A DNA stretch of 64,000 nucleotides from the NCBI RefSeq assembly GCF_042433895.1, contig NZ_JBHLUA010000002.1, positions 62,001 through 126,000 of the forward strand, written 5' to 3'. The notes beneath the pieces were generated by a model, which saw only the letters and a program-made list of their open reading frames with translations, did no database searches and was not told the DNA's origin. The number at the start of each line of letters is the position of its first letter. Within the stretch, counting starts at the first letter, position 1. The DNA comes from Mesonia maritima (GTDB taxonomy: Bacteria; Bacteroidota; Bacteroidia; Flavobacteriales; Flavobacteriaceae). The position numbers and the translations under genes are program-made. Shown in pieces: positions 28,574 through 36,951 of the stretch.

Positions 28574-29188
28574 ATGTTAGCTGAATTTTCACCTCAGAAA
28601 TTATTCAATTATAGTGGTTACATCTTGCTATTTTGCTTTGTTCAACTTTCCTGTAAACAATCTATTTCAAATAAATATGAACTGAAAGAGAAACAGAAAA
28701 AAGCTATATTAACCAAAGTAGAAAAACTTTATTTTAAAGATCAATTATATAGAAGCATGCTGTCAATATTCGAGAGAAGTTGTGAGAATGAAGATTTAAA
28801 AAATGATCAGAAAGGTGCTAAATATGCATACAATATACCTCGAAATGTGAGAAGAGCCGAATTTGTTTTATTTGAAAAAGTGATAAATCCTTCTGATGAA
28901 AAAAATACTAAAGAACTCATTAAAATTACTAAAAAATATGGCTTTCCAGGAATGTGGCGATTAAATCACGATTTTCCCGTACATATGGTATTTGTTCATG
29001 CTGATCAAAAATATTTTCCTATAATTAAAAAATTGATTGAAAAAGAGTTTAAAGCCAAAAGAATTTCTAACTACGAAAAAGAATATATTTTTTGGCATCT
29101 TAATGGAAGAGTTAATATGCCACCTAGAGTTCCAGAACCTATAAATTTTAGAACCGATGAAGCTATCATAGAGTACTTTCGGAAATAA
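28574..29188 (+). CDS. DUF6624-like lipoprotein, paralogue 3
   Basis: This 204-residue protein has a hydrophobic start (SGYILLFCFVQLSCKQS) ending in a lipobox-like QLSC at about residues 24-27. The body carries FKDQLYR (DQxxR) and KKYGFPGMW, with about 60 residues between, and then HMVFVHADQKYF, which parallels the VVLQHTQ segment of the preceding gene. The DR ... QxYGTQ part is diverged (PPRVPEP instead). Function unknown. It probably arose by tandem duplication from the same ancestor as its neighbours. Confidence 0.65.
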   Translation: MLAEFSPQKLFNYSGYILLFCFVQLSCKQSISNKYELKEKQKKAILTKVEKLYFKDQLYRSMLSIFERSCENEDLKNDQKGAKYAYNIPRNVRRAEFVLFEKVINPSDEKNTKELIKITKKYGFPGMWRLNHDFPVHMVFVHADQKYFPIIKKLIEKEFKAKRISNYEKEYIFWHLNGRVNMPPRVPEPINFRTDEAIIEYFRK

Positions 29189-29199
29189 GAAATAACCCT

Positions 29200-30129
29200 A
29201 TGAGATATTTATTTTTTCTTTTTACCCTACTATTTACTACAACCTTATGTTCTCAAAACCGACGAGATATTCTTATTCACGACTCTATTCAACCGATTCT
29301 TTACAATTTTAATAAGTATAAAGAAGTAAAGCGATTAGTATTATCGTTAGAAAAAGAATTTGGCAAAGAACCCAGTTTTCGGTATAAATTATTAAATCAG
29401 AGTTACGTTAATAATGATATACCTTTTTTCAAAAGTAATCTAACAGATTTAGTGAAAAATTATGGTGTAAATATTAATTATTTCTCTGAAAATGAACATT
29501 ATTTTCATGCCATTACAAAAGGTGAATTATCCATTTGGTTTAAAAAAATGTACCTGAAAAACCATTTTATTTGGATGAAAAATAATTTTGACAAACAACG
29601 CGATCTAAAAAAAATAAATGAAATATACACTAAAGATCAATTGGTTAATGGTCAATATGCCAAAATAGATCAACACCTTTCGCTCGACTCTTTACAAAAA
29701 TCAAAACTAGATAAACTTTTAGGTGATTTTTTTCTTTCTAATGTTGAAAATTTAAAAATACTTTCAGAAAAAATTGATACGTACCCAACAGCTAAAAACT
29801 TTGCGATAGTCCAAAATGGTTTAGCAACTGCAGAATTGCATTTACTACAATCTTCAAATGAAATACTAACTGAATATTGGAACACTTTTTTTAACTATTA
29901 TAAAAAAGCTTATCTAAAAAATGAAATGGATTACATGATTTTTAAAAATTATGATTTATTCCATTACGTAAAAAACGGAACACAGGTTTTTGGACTTCTA
30001 GAACCTTCCCCGGAATTGGAAAATTTTCTAGATAAAAAAATAGACTCCATTCCTATTGAAGATGAAAACTATAAAAAAAGAATTCAAGAAGAATTAGGCT
30101 GGAACAACCATAAAATGCAACAAGATTAG
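29200..30129 (+). CDS. exported DUF6624-like protein, paralogue 4 (diverged)
   Basis: This 309-residue protein has a signal peptide ending TTLCSQ (about residue 19). The second half repeats the order of elements seen in the neighbours, but with losses: TKDQLVNGQ keeps DQ without the Arg, TYPTAKNF stands where YGFP is expected, then AELHLLQ, and NGTQVFGLL stands where QxYGTQ is expected. The first ~130 residues look helical, like paralogue 1. It ends the five-gene run. The family link is an inference from motif order and is the weakest of the four. Confidence 0.55.
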   Translation: MRYLFFLFTLLFTTTLCSQNRRDILIHDSIQPILYNFNKYKEVKRLVLSLEKEFGKEPSFRYKLLNQSYVNNDIPFFKSNLTDLVKNYGVNINYFSENEHYFHAITKGELSIWFKKMYLKNHFIWMKNNFDKQRDLKKINEIYTKDQLVNGQYAKIDQHLSLDSLQKSKLDKLLGDFFLSNVENLKILSEKIDTYPTAKNFAIVQNGLATAELHLLQSSNEILTEYWNTFFNYYKKAYLKNEMDYMIFKNYDLFHYVKNGTQVFGLLEPSPELENFLDKKIDSIPIEDENYKKRIQEELGWNNHKMQQD

Positions 30130-30177
30130 TTAAAGCGATTACCGAATTTTAACGAGTTGAATTAAAAAAATTAACTT

Positions 30178-30405
30178 CTACAATTCCTCACCTTTCATAA
30201 AACTTTCAATAAGTTGGTGCGCCTTTTCACTCGAATTTTTATGAACGTATAACTCAACATCATTTTGTGGAACACCAAAACCAGCTAAACGTGCAGATTC
30301 CACATTATCTCGAATACGTATTGAAATATTATTTTCCTCTAAAAAAGAAGCGATTCTATTCACAATAATAGAAGTATCCGTCAAAATTCTCACATAATCC
30401 TCCAT
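30178..30405 (-). CDS. DUF2007-like small protein (putative PII-like signalling domain)
   Basis: This is a 75-residue soluble protein starting MEDYVRILTDTSIIVNRIAS. The pattern, a short beta strand, a helix ending LEENNISI, a middle segment with GFGVPQNDVELYV, and a final helix, fits the DUF2007/putative signal-transducing protein fold. No signal peptide. It is encoded alone, convergent with the paralogue run and divergent from the DUF4159 gene. Role unknown. Confidence 0.75.
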   Translation of the reverse strand: MEDYVRILTDTSIIVNRIASFLEENNISIRIRDNVESARLAGFGVPQNDVELYVHKNSSEKAHQLIESFMKGEEL

Positions 30406-30542
30406 ATATTTTCAGTTTTAAATCAAAAACATCCCGTTAAACAACATTTAAATATATAGAAAAAATTTATAATAATTATGAGTAATTTGCTATCAGCTTT
30501 TAGAACACGATTAATTCCGTATATTTCCAAAAAATTTTGACT

Positions 30543-31187
30543 ATGAAACAAGCTTTCATTCTTTTGCTTTGCTGCATTTTTTCCTGCTGTATTCAAGCAC
30601 AAGAAATTGCGGTTTTAAAATATGGCGGTGGCGGCGATTGGTATAGCAATCCTACCGCTTTACCGAATTTAATTAAATTTTGTAACCAAAACATTAAAAC
30701 CAATATAAAAACCGAACCGGCAACAGTAGAACCCGACGATACTAATTTATTTTCCTATCCATTTATTCATATGACTGGACATGGAAATGTTTTTTTTACT
30801 GAAGAAGAAGCTTCACAATTGCGTAATTATTTAATAAGTGGCGGTTTTTTGCATATCGATGATAATTACGGAATGAGCGATTATGTAAAGAAAGAAATCG
30901 AGAAAATATTCCCGAATTTAGATTTAAAAGAACTCGGCGCAAATCATCCTATATTTTCAACAGCTTATGAGTTTCCAAAAGGTTTACCCAAAATTCACGA
31001 ACACGACGGTAAAAAACCGCAAGCCTTTGGAATAACGTATAACAACCGATTAGTACTTTTATTTACTTTTGAAAGTGATCTTGGCGATGGCTGGGAAAAT
31101 GAAGAAGTACATCATGATCCCGAAGAAATTCGCTTAAAAGCTTTAAAAATGGGCGCGAATATTATAAAATACGCTTTCGAAAATTAA
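30543..31187 (+). CDS. DUF4159 domain-containing exported protein
   Basis: In this 214-residue protein the signal peptide MKQAFILLLCCIFSCCIQAQ begins at the ATG at 30543. A TTG six bases earlier is in frame but less likely. The body matches DUF4159: YGGGGDWYSNPT, FIHMTGHGNVFFTEEE, GGFLHIDDNYGM and HPIF. The fold is thought to be class I glutamine amidotransferase/ThuA-like. It is probably periplasmic. It ends three bases before the start of the TrmH-type gene, so the two are co-transcribed. Confidence 0.88.
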   Translation: MKQAFILLLCCIFSCCIQAQEIAVLKYGGGGDWYSNPTALPNLIKFCNQNIKTNIKTEPATVEPDDTNLFSYPFIHMTGHGNVFFTEEEASQLRNYLISGGFLHIDDNYGMSDYVKKEIEKIFPNLDLKELGANHPIFSTAYEFPKGLPKIHEHDGKKPQAFGITYNNRLVLLFTFESDLGDGWENEEVHHDPEEIRLKALKMGANIIKYAFEN

Positions 31188-31190
31188 GTT

Positions 31191-31715
31191 ATGAGTACCC
31201 AACGTACGCACGATTCTTCACCGTTTTCAGAAAAAAAATTTCCGATTATTTTAGTCGCAGAAAATTTACAAAGTCCTGCAAATATTGGAAGTCTTTTTCG
31301 TTTAGCAGACGCTTTTCAAATTGAAAAATTAATTCTCTTCGGAAATAATGTCGATTTGTCCAGCAACCGATTGCGAAGAACAGCGCGTTCTACGGTAAAT
31401 TTTGTTCCGCATGAAATTACAGAGAATCTTCAACAAACCATTCAGCATTATGTAGCGCAAAATTATAAACTGTATTGCTTGGAAATTACCGATAAAAGTA
31501 TTCCGCTGGAAACTATTGAATTAGCTGAAAATGAAAAAATAATATTGGTTTTAGGCGAAGAAAATTTTGGGGTAAATAAAGAAATTTTAGACCAAGCAAA
31601 CGCAACGGTTCATATAAATATGTTCGGAAAAAACAGCAGCATGAATGTGGCTCAAGCCGGCGGAATTGCGCTTTACGAAATCACAAAAAAATTACTCGCT
31701 TTCCAAAAGAAATAA
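31191..31715 (+). CDS. TrmH family RNA methyltransferase
   Basis: In this 174-residue SPOUT-class SAM-dependent methyltransferase without an extra N-terminal domain, the three family motifs are visible: NLQSPANIGSLFRLADAF, LVLGEENFGVNKE and FGKNSSMNVAQAGGIALYE. The last forms the knot and SAM site. It probably modifies a ribose 2'-OH on tRNA or rRNA; the exact target is not evident. It sits in a head-to-tail string with DUF4159, AI-2E-type permease and THUMP-like methyltransferase genes. Confidence 0.9.
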   Translation: MSTQRTHDSSPFSEKKFPIILVAENLQSPANIGSLFRLADAFQIEKLILFGNNVDLSSNRLRRTARSTVNFVPHEITENLQQTIQHYVAQNYKLYCLEITDKSIPLETIELAENEKIILVLGEENFGVNKEILDQANATVHINMFGKNSSMNVAQAGGIALYEITKKLLAFQKK

Positions 31716-31728
31716 TACCTTTATCCGC

Positions 31729-32820
31729 GTGAATTCAAAAACCTTAGCATCCGGAATTTTAAAAGCAATCGGTATTTTAGCCGGTATTTTGCTCCTGTTG
31801 TATTTCTTATGGGAAATTCAATCGGTGCTTGTTTACATTGGTATTGCTAGTGTAATCGCTTTAATTGGAAGACCTGTTGTTATTTTTCTAAAAGATCGAC
31901 TTCGATTTCCCAATCAGCTTGCGGTTATTGCTGTTTTAATTTTAGTTTTAGCAGTTTTTGTAGGTCTTATAGGCTTATTCATTCCTATAATTGTTGAACA
32001 AAGTAGGAATTTAAGTCAGATCGATATTGAAGCTTTTAAAAACGATTTAAATGTCTTAAATGTTCAAGTTCGAGAATATCTTGGCTTGGAAGAACAAATA
32101 AATATTGTTGAAGGTTTACAGCGTACAAGTTTCATTAAAAACTTCGATTTAAAGTTAATCCCGAATTTTCTGAATATGGTTTTTGGCGGATTAGGAGCTA
32201 CTTTTATCGCCCTTTTTTCGGTACTTTTTATTTCCTTTTTTCTACTGAAAGACAGTAAATTAATGCTGAATAGCGTGTTGGTTTTTTCAAATGTGGGAGA
32301 AGAAGAACGTTTCAAGCGAGTTTTCAATAAAATTAAAATTTTACTTTCCCGTTATTTTGTGGGTTTAACGCTTCAAATTTTTGTGCTTTTTGTGTTATAT
32401 ACCATTTTGCTCATCATTTTTAAAGTCGATAATCCTATCGCGATTGCGTTTATTTGCGCATTTTTAAATATTGTTCCGTATTTAGGACCACTTTTCGCCG
32501 GAATATTAATGATGCTTTTTGTGATTTCAAGTAATCTTGGCGCAGATTTTTCAACAATAATTTTACCGCGTTTACTATATGTTTTGGCAGGATATTCTAT
32601 TGCGCAACTTATAGACAATTTCATTAACCAACCGCTAATTTTTGGTAAAAGTGTAAAATCGCATCCGCTGGAAATATTTCTAATTATTTTAATCGCTGGA
32701 TTAATGTTTAACGTTGTCGGGATGATTGTCGCAATTCCGGTTTATACCGCTTTAAAAGTAATTGCAAAAGAAGCTTTTAGCGAGTATAAAATCGTAAAAA
32801 AACTGACAAAAGATTTGTAA
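31729..32820 (+). CDS. AI-2E family transporter
   Basis: This is a 363-residue membrane protein with about seven to eight hydrophobic segments. The AI-2E/TqsA/PerM family pattern is seen in the N-terminal pair, the long periplasmic helix region (about 80-140) and the C-terminal FLNIVPYLGPLFAG and GLMFNVVGMIVAIPVYT segments. The start is taken as the GTG at 31729, 13 bases after the preceding stop, because the sequence from there (VNSKTLASGILKAIGIL) matches the usual family start. The frame is open upstream into the methyltransferase gene, but that extension is out of character. Transported solute unknown. Confidence 0.88.
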   Translation: MNSKTLASGILKAIGILAGILLLLYFLWEIQSVLVYIGIASVIALIGRPVVIFLKDRLRFPNQLAVIAVLILVLAVFVGLIGLFIPIIVEQSRNLSQIDIEAFKNDLNVLNVQVREYLGLEEQINIVEGLQRTSFIKNFDLKLIPNFLNMVFGGLGATFIALFSVLFISFFLLKDSKLMLNSVLVFSNVGEEERFKRVFNKIKILLSRYFVGLTLQIFVLFVLYTILLIIFKVDNPIAIAFICAFLNIVPYLGPLFAGILMMLFVISSNLGADFSTIILPRLLYVLAGYSIAQLIDNFINQPLIFGKSVKSHPLEIFLIILIAGLMFNVVGMIVAIPVYTALKVIAKEAFSEYKIVKKLTKDL

Positions 32821-32821
32821 A

Positions 32822-34009
32822 ATGCTTCCGTTGGAATTATTAAAACCAGAAGTTCAAGCGTTTATTAAAGAGAATGAAAACGAAGATATTTCTACCTTGG
32901 TTTTAAAAGGAAGTCCGTTTCCTGAAATTTCCATCCAATTAATCGCTCAACAAATTAGCGCTCGAAAAAAAGCTAAAACCAAACTTAAAACTTGGTATAA
33001 AACCGATCAAATTTTATATCCTAAACTTTTAAATTTAGAACAAACTTCTTCTGAAAAAACAGCGGCTTATAAAAGTGAACTTGTTTCAGGAAAAACATTA
33101 ATCGATCTTACGGGTGGTTTCGGAATCGATTCGTTTTATTTTTCAAAAAAAGTAGAACACGTTATCCATTGTGAATTAAATACAGAACTTTCTGAACTTG
33201 CAAAACACAACTTCCATAAACTTTCTGCTACAAAAAATTGTACGTTTTATGCGGGAAACGGAATAGAATATTTACAAAAAACAGATACTGATTTTGATTG
33301 GATTTACATCGATCCTTCTCGTAGGTCTTCAGTAAAAGGAAAGGTTTTTCGTTTAGAAGATTGCGAACCCGATTTGCTTAAAAATCTTCCGTTATTATTA
33401 AAAAAAGCGAAGCAAATTCTCGTAAAAACTTCTCCACTACTCGATCTTAGTTTAGGAATTCAACAACTCAATGTTGTAAAAGAAATTCATCTTGTCGCAG
33501 TTAAAAATGAAGTAAAAGAAATTTTATGGATTCTAGATGAAAATATTTCAACTGAAGAAATTAAGCTGAAGACTATAAATTTAGATGGGAAAAACACCGC
33601 AGATTTTGAAGGTATTTTTCAAGAAGAAAAAAAATTAGCAATCGAATATTGCAATCCGTTAACTTATTTATTTGAACCAAATTCCGCTATAATGAAAAGC
33701 GGTTTATTCAATTCTATTTCAGAAAAATTAGAAGTTTTTAAACTTGCAAAAAACAGTCATTTATATACTTCCGAAGAAAAAATAAAATTTCCGGGAAGAA
33801 GTTTTAAAATCTTAGAAACTGTCGATTTTAATAAAAAAAATATAAAATCGCTTCAACTTTCAAAAGCGAATATTACCACACGAAATTTCCCACTATCGGT
33901 AGAAAAAATCAGAAAAAAATTCGGAATAAAAGACGGCGGAAATACCTATTTATTTTTTACAACCTTAGCAAATGATAAAAAAGTCTTACTGGTTTGCGAA
34001 AAAATTTAG
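32822..34009 (+). CDS. THUMP-like domain class I SAM-dependent methyltransferase
   Basis: In this 395-residue protein the Rossmann part has motif I LIDLTGGFGIDSFYFS and the motif IV-like FDWIYIDPSRR. The C-terminal part (about 300-395) fits the THUMP-like RNA-binding domain of these Bacteroidota enzymes, with FPLSVEKIRKKFGIKDGG. It is expected to methylate RNA, but the target is not known. It starts two bases after the AI-2E gene stop. Its end overlaps the convergent AMP ligase gene by four bases, marking the boundary of the pigment cluster. Confidence 0.85.
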   Translation: MLPLELLKPEVQAFIKENENEDISTLVLKGSPFPEISIQLIAQQISARKKAKTKLKTWYKTDQILYPKLLNLEQTSSEKTAAYKSELVSGKTLIDLTGGFGIDSFYFSKKVEHVIHCELNTELSELAKHNFHKLSATKNCTFYAGNGIEYLQKTDTDFDWIYIDPSRRSSVKGKVFRLEDCEPDLLKNLPLLLKKAKQILVKTSPLLDLSLGIQQLNVVKEIHLVAVKNEVKEILWILDENISTEEIKLKTINLDGKNTADFEGIFQEEKKLAIEYCNPLTYLFEPNSAIMKSGLFNSISEKLEVFKLAKNSHLYTSEEKIKFPGRSFKILETVDFNKKNIKSLQLSKANITTRNFPLSVEKIRKKFGIKDGGNTYLFFTTLANDKKVLLVCEKI

Positions 34010-35280
34010 CTTCGTTTATCGATAAATCGAATCGGTTTTCTAGAAAGCGGATTAAAAATTTGTTGCTGAATTTTTTCTTCTTCCTCTAAAATAATGTTCG
34101 GTAAAACCCGCAATTTTGCACGTAAATGTAGTTGTATTTCTTTTTGAATTTCTTGAGCAGTTTCCTGCGGAATAATAATTTCTAAACTATCGGTATTTAA
34201 TTCGTTAGTAGAAACTTGCACTAAAAATAGCTGTAATTTTTCAAAATCGGTTAACGCATTAATAATCTGTTGCGGATATAAACTGGTTCCTTTAAATTTT
34301 ATCAATTGTTTTTTTCGTCCTAACAACGTACTAATTCGGTTTCCATTTTTTCCGCATTTACATTTTTCAGTAATTTTTCGAACCATATCGCCAGTTTTGT
34401 ATCGCAATAAGGGCATCGTTTCAATTCCTAATGTGGTTATGGTAAGTTCGCCAATTTCTTCATTCTCAACAGGATTATCATTTTCATCGAGAATTTCAGT
34501 ATAAATTAATTCTTCCTGAATATGATTTCCTTGATGAAATGAACATTCAGTAAACGCGGTACACATTTCGGTTGAAGCATAGGTTGAAAAAAGTTCAATA
34601 TTCCACTTTTCTGTAATTTTTTTCCCTAAGGTATTCAGTTGAAAATTTTTATCACGAATGGGTTCACCAATACAAATTGCGGCTTTTATGGCAGTTTTAT
34701 TACAATCGATATTATTTTTTTCGGCGAAATCAATCAATTTTAATAAAAAAGAAGGAACCGCGACTAAATACGTAGGTTGAAATTCTAAAATAGAATTCCA
34801 CTGCAATTCAGGAACGCCGGAACCTAAACGGATAATTCCCACGCCAATTTTTCGAAGCCCTAAAAAATACGCAAGTCCCGCGATAAATTGCCGATCGAGC
34901 GTTGTGGTGAGTTGAACGATGTCATTTTTTGTAATTCCTATTTGCTGAAATGAATTTTCTTCGTTTTTCGCTAAACGTTGTAAATCGTTTTCATTTAAAG
35001 CGAAAGTAACCGGTTTTCCTAAGGTTCCCGAAGTAGTTACATAATCGATGATTTCACTATTGGGAACACATATAAAATCTGAATTATGGTTCGCTAAATC
35101 ATTTTTTGAAGTTACCGGTAATTCCTGAAAATTTTTTAAATCGAAATTCTCTATTTCAATTCCTTTTTCTTGAAAAATGCGTTGATAATAAGGTGAATTT
35201 TCAGCAATATATTTCAACTGCTTTTTTAGCAAAATTTGCTGCTTTTTCTCCCAATCGTTATGTTTAGTTATGTTATTCAT
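34006..35280 (-). CDS. phenylacetate-CoA ligase-like AMP-binding enzyme of the aryl polyene cluster
   Basis: This 424-residue member of the ANL superfamily resembles PaaK. It has the P-loop-like VTTSGTLGKPVTF (about residues 83-95), a cysteine-rich patch of the PaaK type (CKCGKNGN), and a C-terminal small domain ending with basic residues. It probably adenylates an aryl acid, such as 4-coumarate from the ammonia-lyase at 49088, and passes it to CoA or the ACP. By position it may play the part of ApeH in aryl polyene clusters, which is inference. It is the last gene of the minus-strand operon, directly abutting the C45 gene. Confidence 0.82.
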   Translation of the reverse strand: MNNITKHNDWEKKQQILLKKQLKYIAENSPYYQRIFQEKGIEIENFDLKNFQELPVTSKNDLANHNSDFICVPNSEIIDYVTTSGTLGKPVTFALNENDLQRLAKNEENSFQQIGITKNDIVQLTTTLDRQFIAGLAYFLGLRKIGVGIIRLGSGVPELQWNSILEFQPTYLVAVPSFLLKLIDFAEKNNIDCNKTAIKAAICIGEPIRDKNFQLNTLGKKITEKWNIELFSTYASTEMCTAFTECSFHQGNHIQEELIYTEILDENDNPVENEEIGELTITTLGIETMPLLRYKTGDMVRKITEKCKCGKNGNRISTLLGRKKQLIKFKGTSLYPQQIINALTDFEKLQLFLVQVSTNELNTDSLEIIIPQETAQEIQKEIQLHLRAKLRVLPNIILEEEEKIQQQIFNPLSRKPIRFIDKRS

Positions 35281-36951
35281 TTAGAGTTTTCGGTAACTTT
35301 TTTTCACGTATTTTTTTAGCATTTTTCTATCGGGAACAGTGGTAACTTCACGTCGCAAAGCTTGTTTAAAATTAATGATCGCTTTTTTATAATTTTTTTG
35401 TTCGTAATAATATTTACCGACTAAAAAATGAGTTTCCCAAAATTCAGGATTTAACTGAATAAAATGCGCTAATTTTTCTGTAGAAATGTCTTTTTTCTGC
35501 TGAATCGCTTTCTCTATTTCAGGTTTTAAGCTTCTAAATTCTTCATACTTTTTATAAGCTTCAGTATTCAAAAACGGATCTTCTTGAATTGTTAACGAAT
35601 CGATCGTCCAAATTTTGTTTTCATTATTAGTTTCTGAAAATACTTCGTCTAAATCATAGGCAATATATTTCCCAAGTTGATACGGATTTGTAGAAACCCA
35701 AACTTGTTTTTCTTCGGGTTTAAAAATGATGCTGTGATGCGCTAAGAGTTGGTTAATCGCTAATTCATTTCCGTAGCCTAATTTTTCACCATCAACGCCT
35801 TTTTTATCGCGTAAAATTTCTACAGCTTTTGTTGGTGTTAATTTATTTTCTTGCCGAATTAATTTTTCCATTCGGTTAAAACGCGCCGTTGTATGACTGT
35901 TTGCTATGGTTTTTAAATTCCGTTTATCATCAGCAAATGCTTCACTTTGAAAGTGGTTTGAGCAACTTAAATGATTGCTATTTTCAACTTCATAAATTCC
36001 GAAATTATTGGGAGAAACTTCAATTAAAATCGCTTTTTTGTCGCTCGCACTGGAAACCATAATCGATTCTGAAACAAAAACTTCTTTTCGTTTTGCAATT
36101 TCAATAGCTTCATCTATTGTTTTTGCGTATTGTAAAATCTCACGCGTTACTAAAGAAATTGGCGTTTTCGCCAAGAGCGGAATTTGAGACTTTCCCGCAT
36201 TTATGGTTACGGTTAATCCGTATTCGTTCATTCCGCTAACCGCGCCAATAAATCCTGGCCACGTGTACATCATAAATTTATGACCTTCGGTTGGATTGAT
36301 AAAAGCGATTATTTTTTCTTCTGAAAATTGATCTCCCGCGTAAAAATCGAAATTTCTTCCCACCAATAATTGTCCATCGCTCGTTTTTTCATCCCAAGCG
36401 GCGAAAGAAGTGCAACCCACTAACATTAAATCTTGTAACGCGTGACCAATATCGTGCGCGCCGTGTAAATACAAAGAACGCACGTAAGGCTTCGCAAATT
36501 CATCATACGTATGAAGATTGTAACGTGAAATTCCGTAGATTTCTTCTTTAAATTCTTCATTTACGTGCAAATATAATTTTCGGTTATACCAAGCGATTAT
36601 TTTACTTAAAAATTTTTGATAAGAACCTGAATTTACGTGTTCAAAAATTTTATCCATAAACACGCGTTCCTGCTTCTGGATAAGCTCTTCGCTTAAACTT
36701 CCAATCGCATAACCGCGTTCCAACGGATTTCCTTCAACATATAATTCCCACAAACCTGAATCATTTTTTTTTAAGCTGTTATTTCCGATTTGAAAGTGAT
36801 TTGCAGCAATTTTAATTCTCTTAGGAAGCGGTTTTTGTAGTTCGGTTTTATGGGGTAAATCGTTTAGCGATTTTTTTACACCACAAGCTTGTAAAAGCAA
36901 TCCTAAAAAAAGGAGGTAAAAAACTTTATGATGGAGTAAAAATTTACGCAT
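35281..36951 (-). CDS. C45 family autoproteolytic acyltransferase/hydrolase lipoprotein with TPR
   Basis: This is a 556-residue lipoprotein with lipobox LLLQAC (Cys about residue 23). The middle is an acyl-CoA:6-aminopenicillanate acyltransferase-like Ntn hydrolase. The segment MLVGCTSFAAW has Cys180 as probable nucleophile after self-cleavage, and GFIGAVSGMNEYGLTVTINAG follows. The C-terminal ~60 residues (YYYEQKNYKKAIINFKQAL) look like one TPR unit. Its place in a pigment operon suggests it hydrolyses or transfers an acyl or amide bond in the periplasm during maturation, which is inference. It overlaps the MMPL gene by eight bases. Confidence 0.82.
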   Translation of the reverse strand: MRKFLLHHKVFYLLFLGLLLQACGVKKSLNDLPHKTELQKPLPKRIKIAANHFQIGNNSLKKNDSGLWELYVEGNPLERGYAIGSLSEELIQKQERVFMDKIFEHVNSGSYQKFLSKIIAWYNRKLYLHVNEEFKEEIYGISRYNLHTYDEFAKPYVRSLYLHGAHDIGHALQDLMLVGCTSFAAWDEKTSDGQLLVGRNFDFYAGDQFSEEKIIAFINPTEGHKFMMYTWPGFIGAVSGMNEYGLTVTINAGKSQIPLLAKTPISLVTREILQYAKTIDEAIEIAKRKEVFVSESIMVSSASDKKAILIEVSPNNFGIYEVENSNHLSCSNHFQSEAFADDKRNLKTIANSHTTARFNRMEKLIRQENKLTPTKAVEILRDKKGVDGEKLGYGNELAINQLLAHHSIIFKPEEKQVWVSTNPYQLGKYIAYDLDEVFSETNNENKIWTIDSLTIQEDPFLNTEAYKKYEEFRSLKPEIEKAIQQKKDISTEKLAHFIQLNPEFWETHFLVGKYYYEQKNYKKAIINFKQALRREVTTVPDRKMLKKYVKKSYRKL

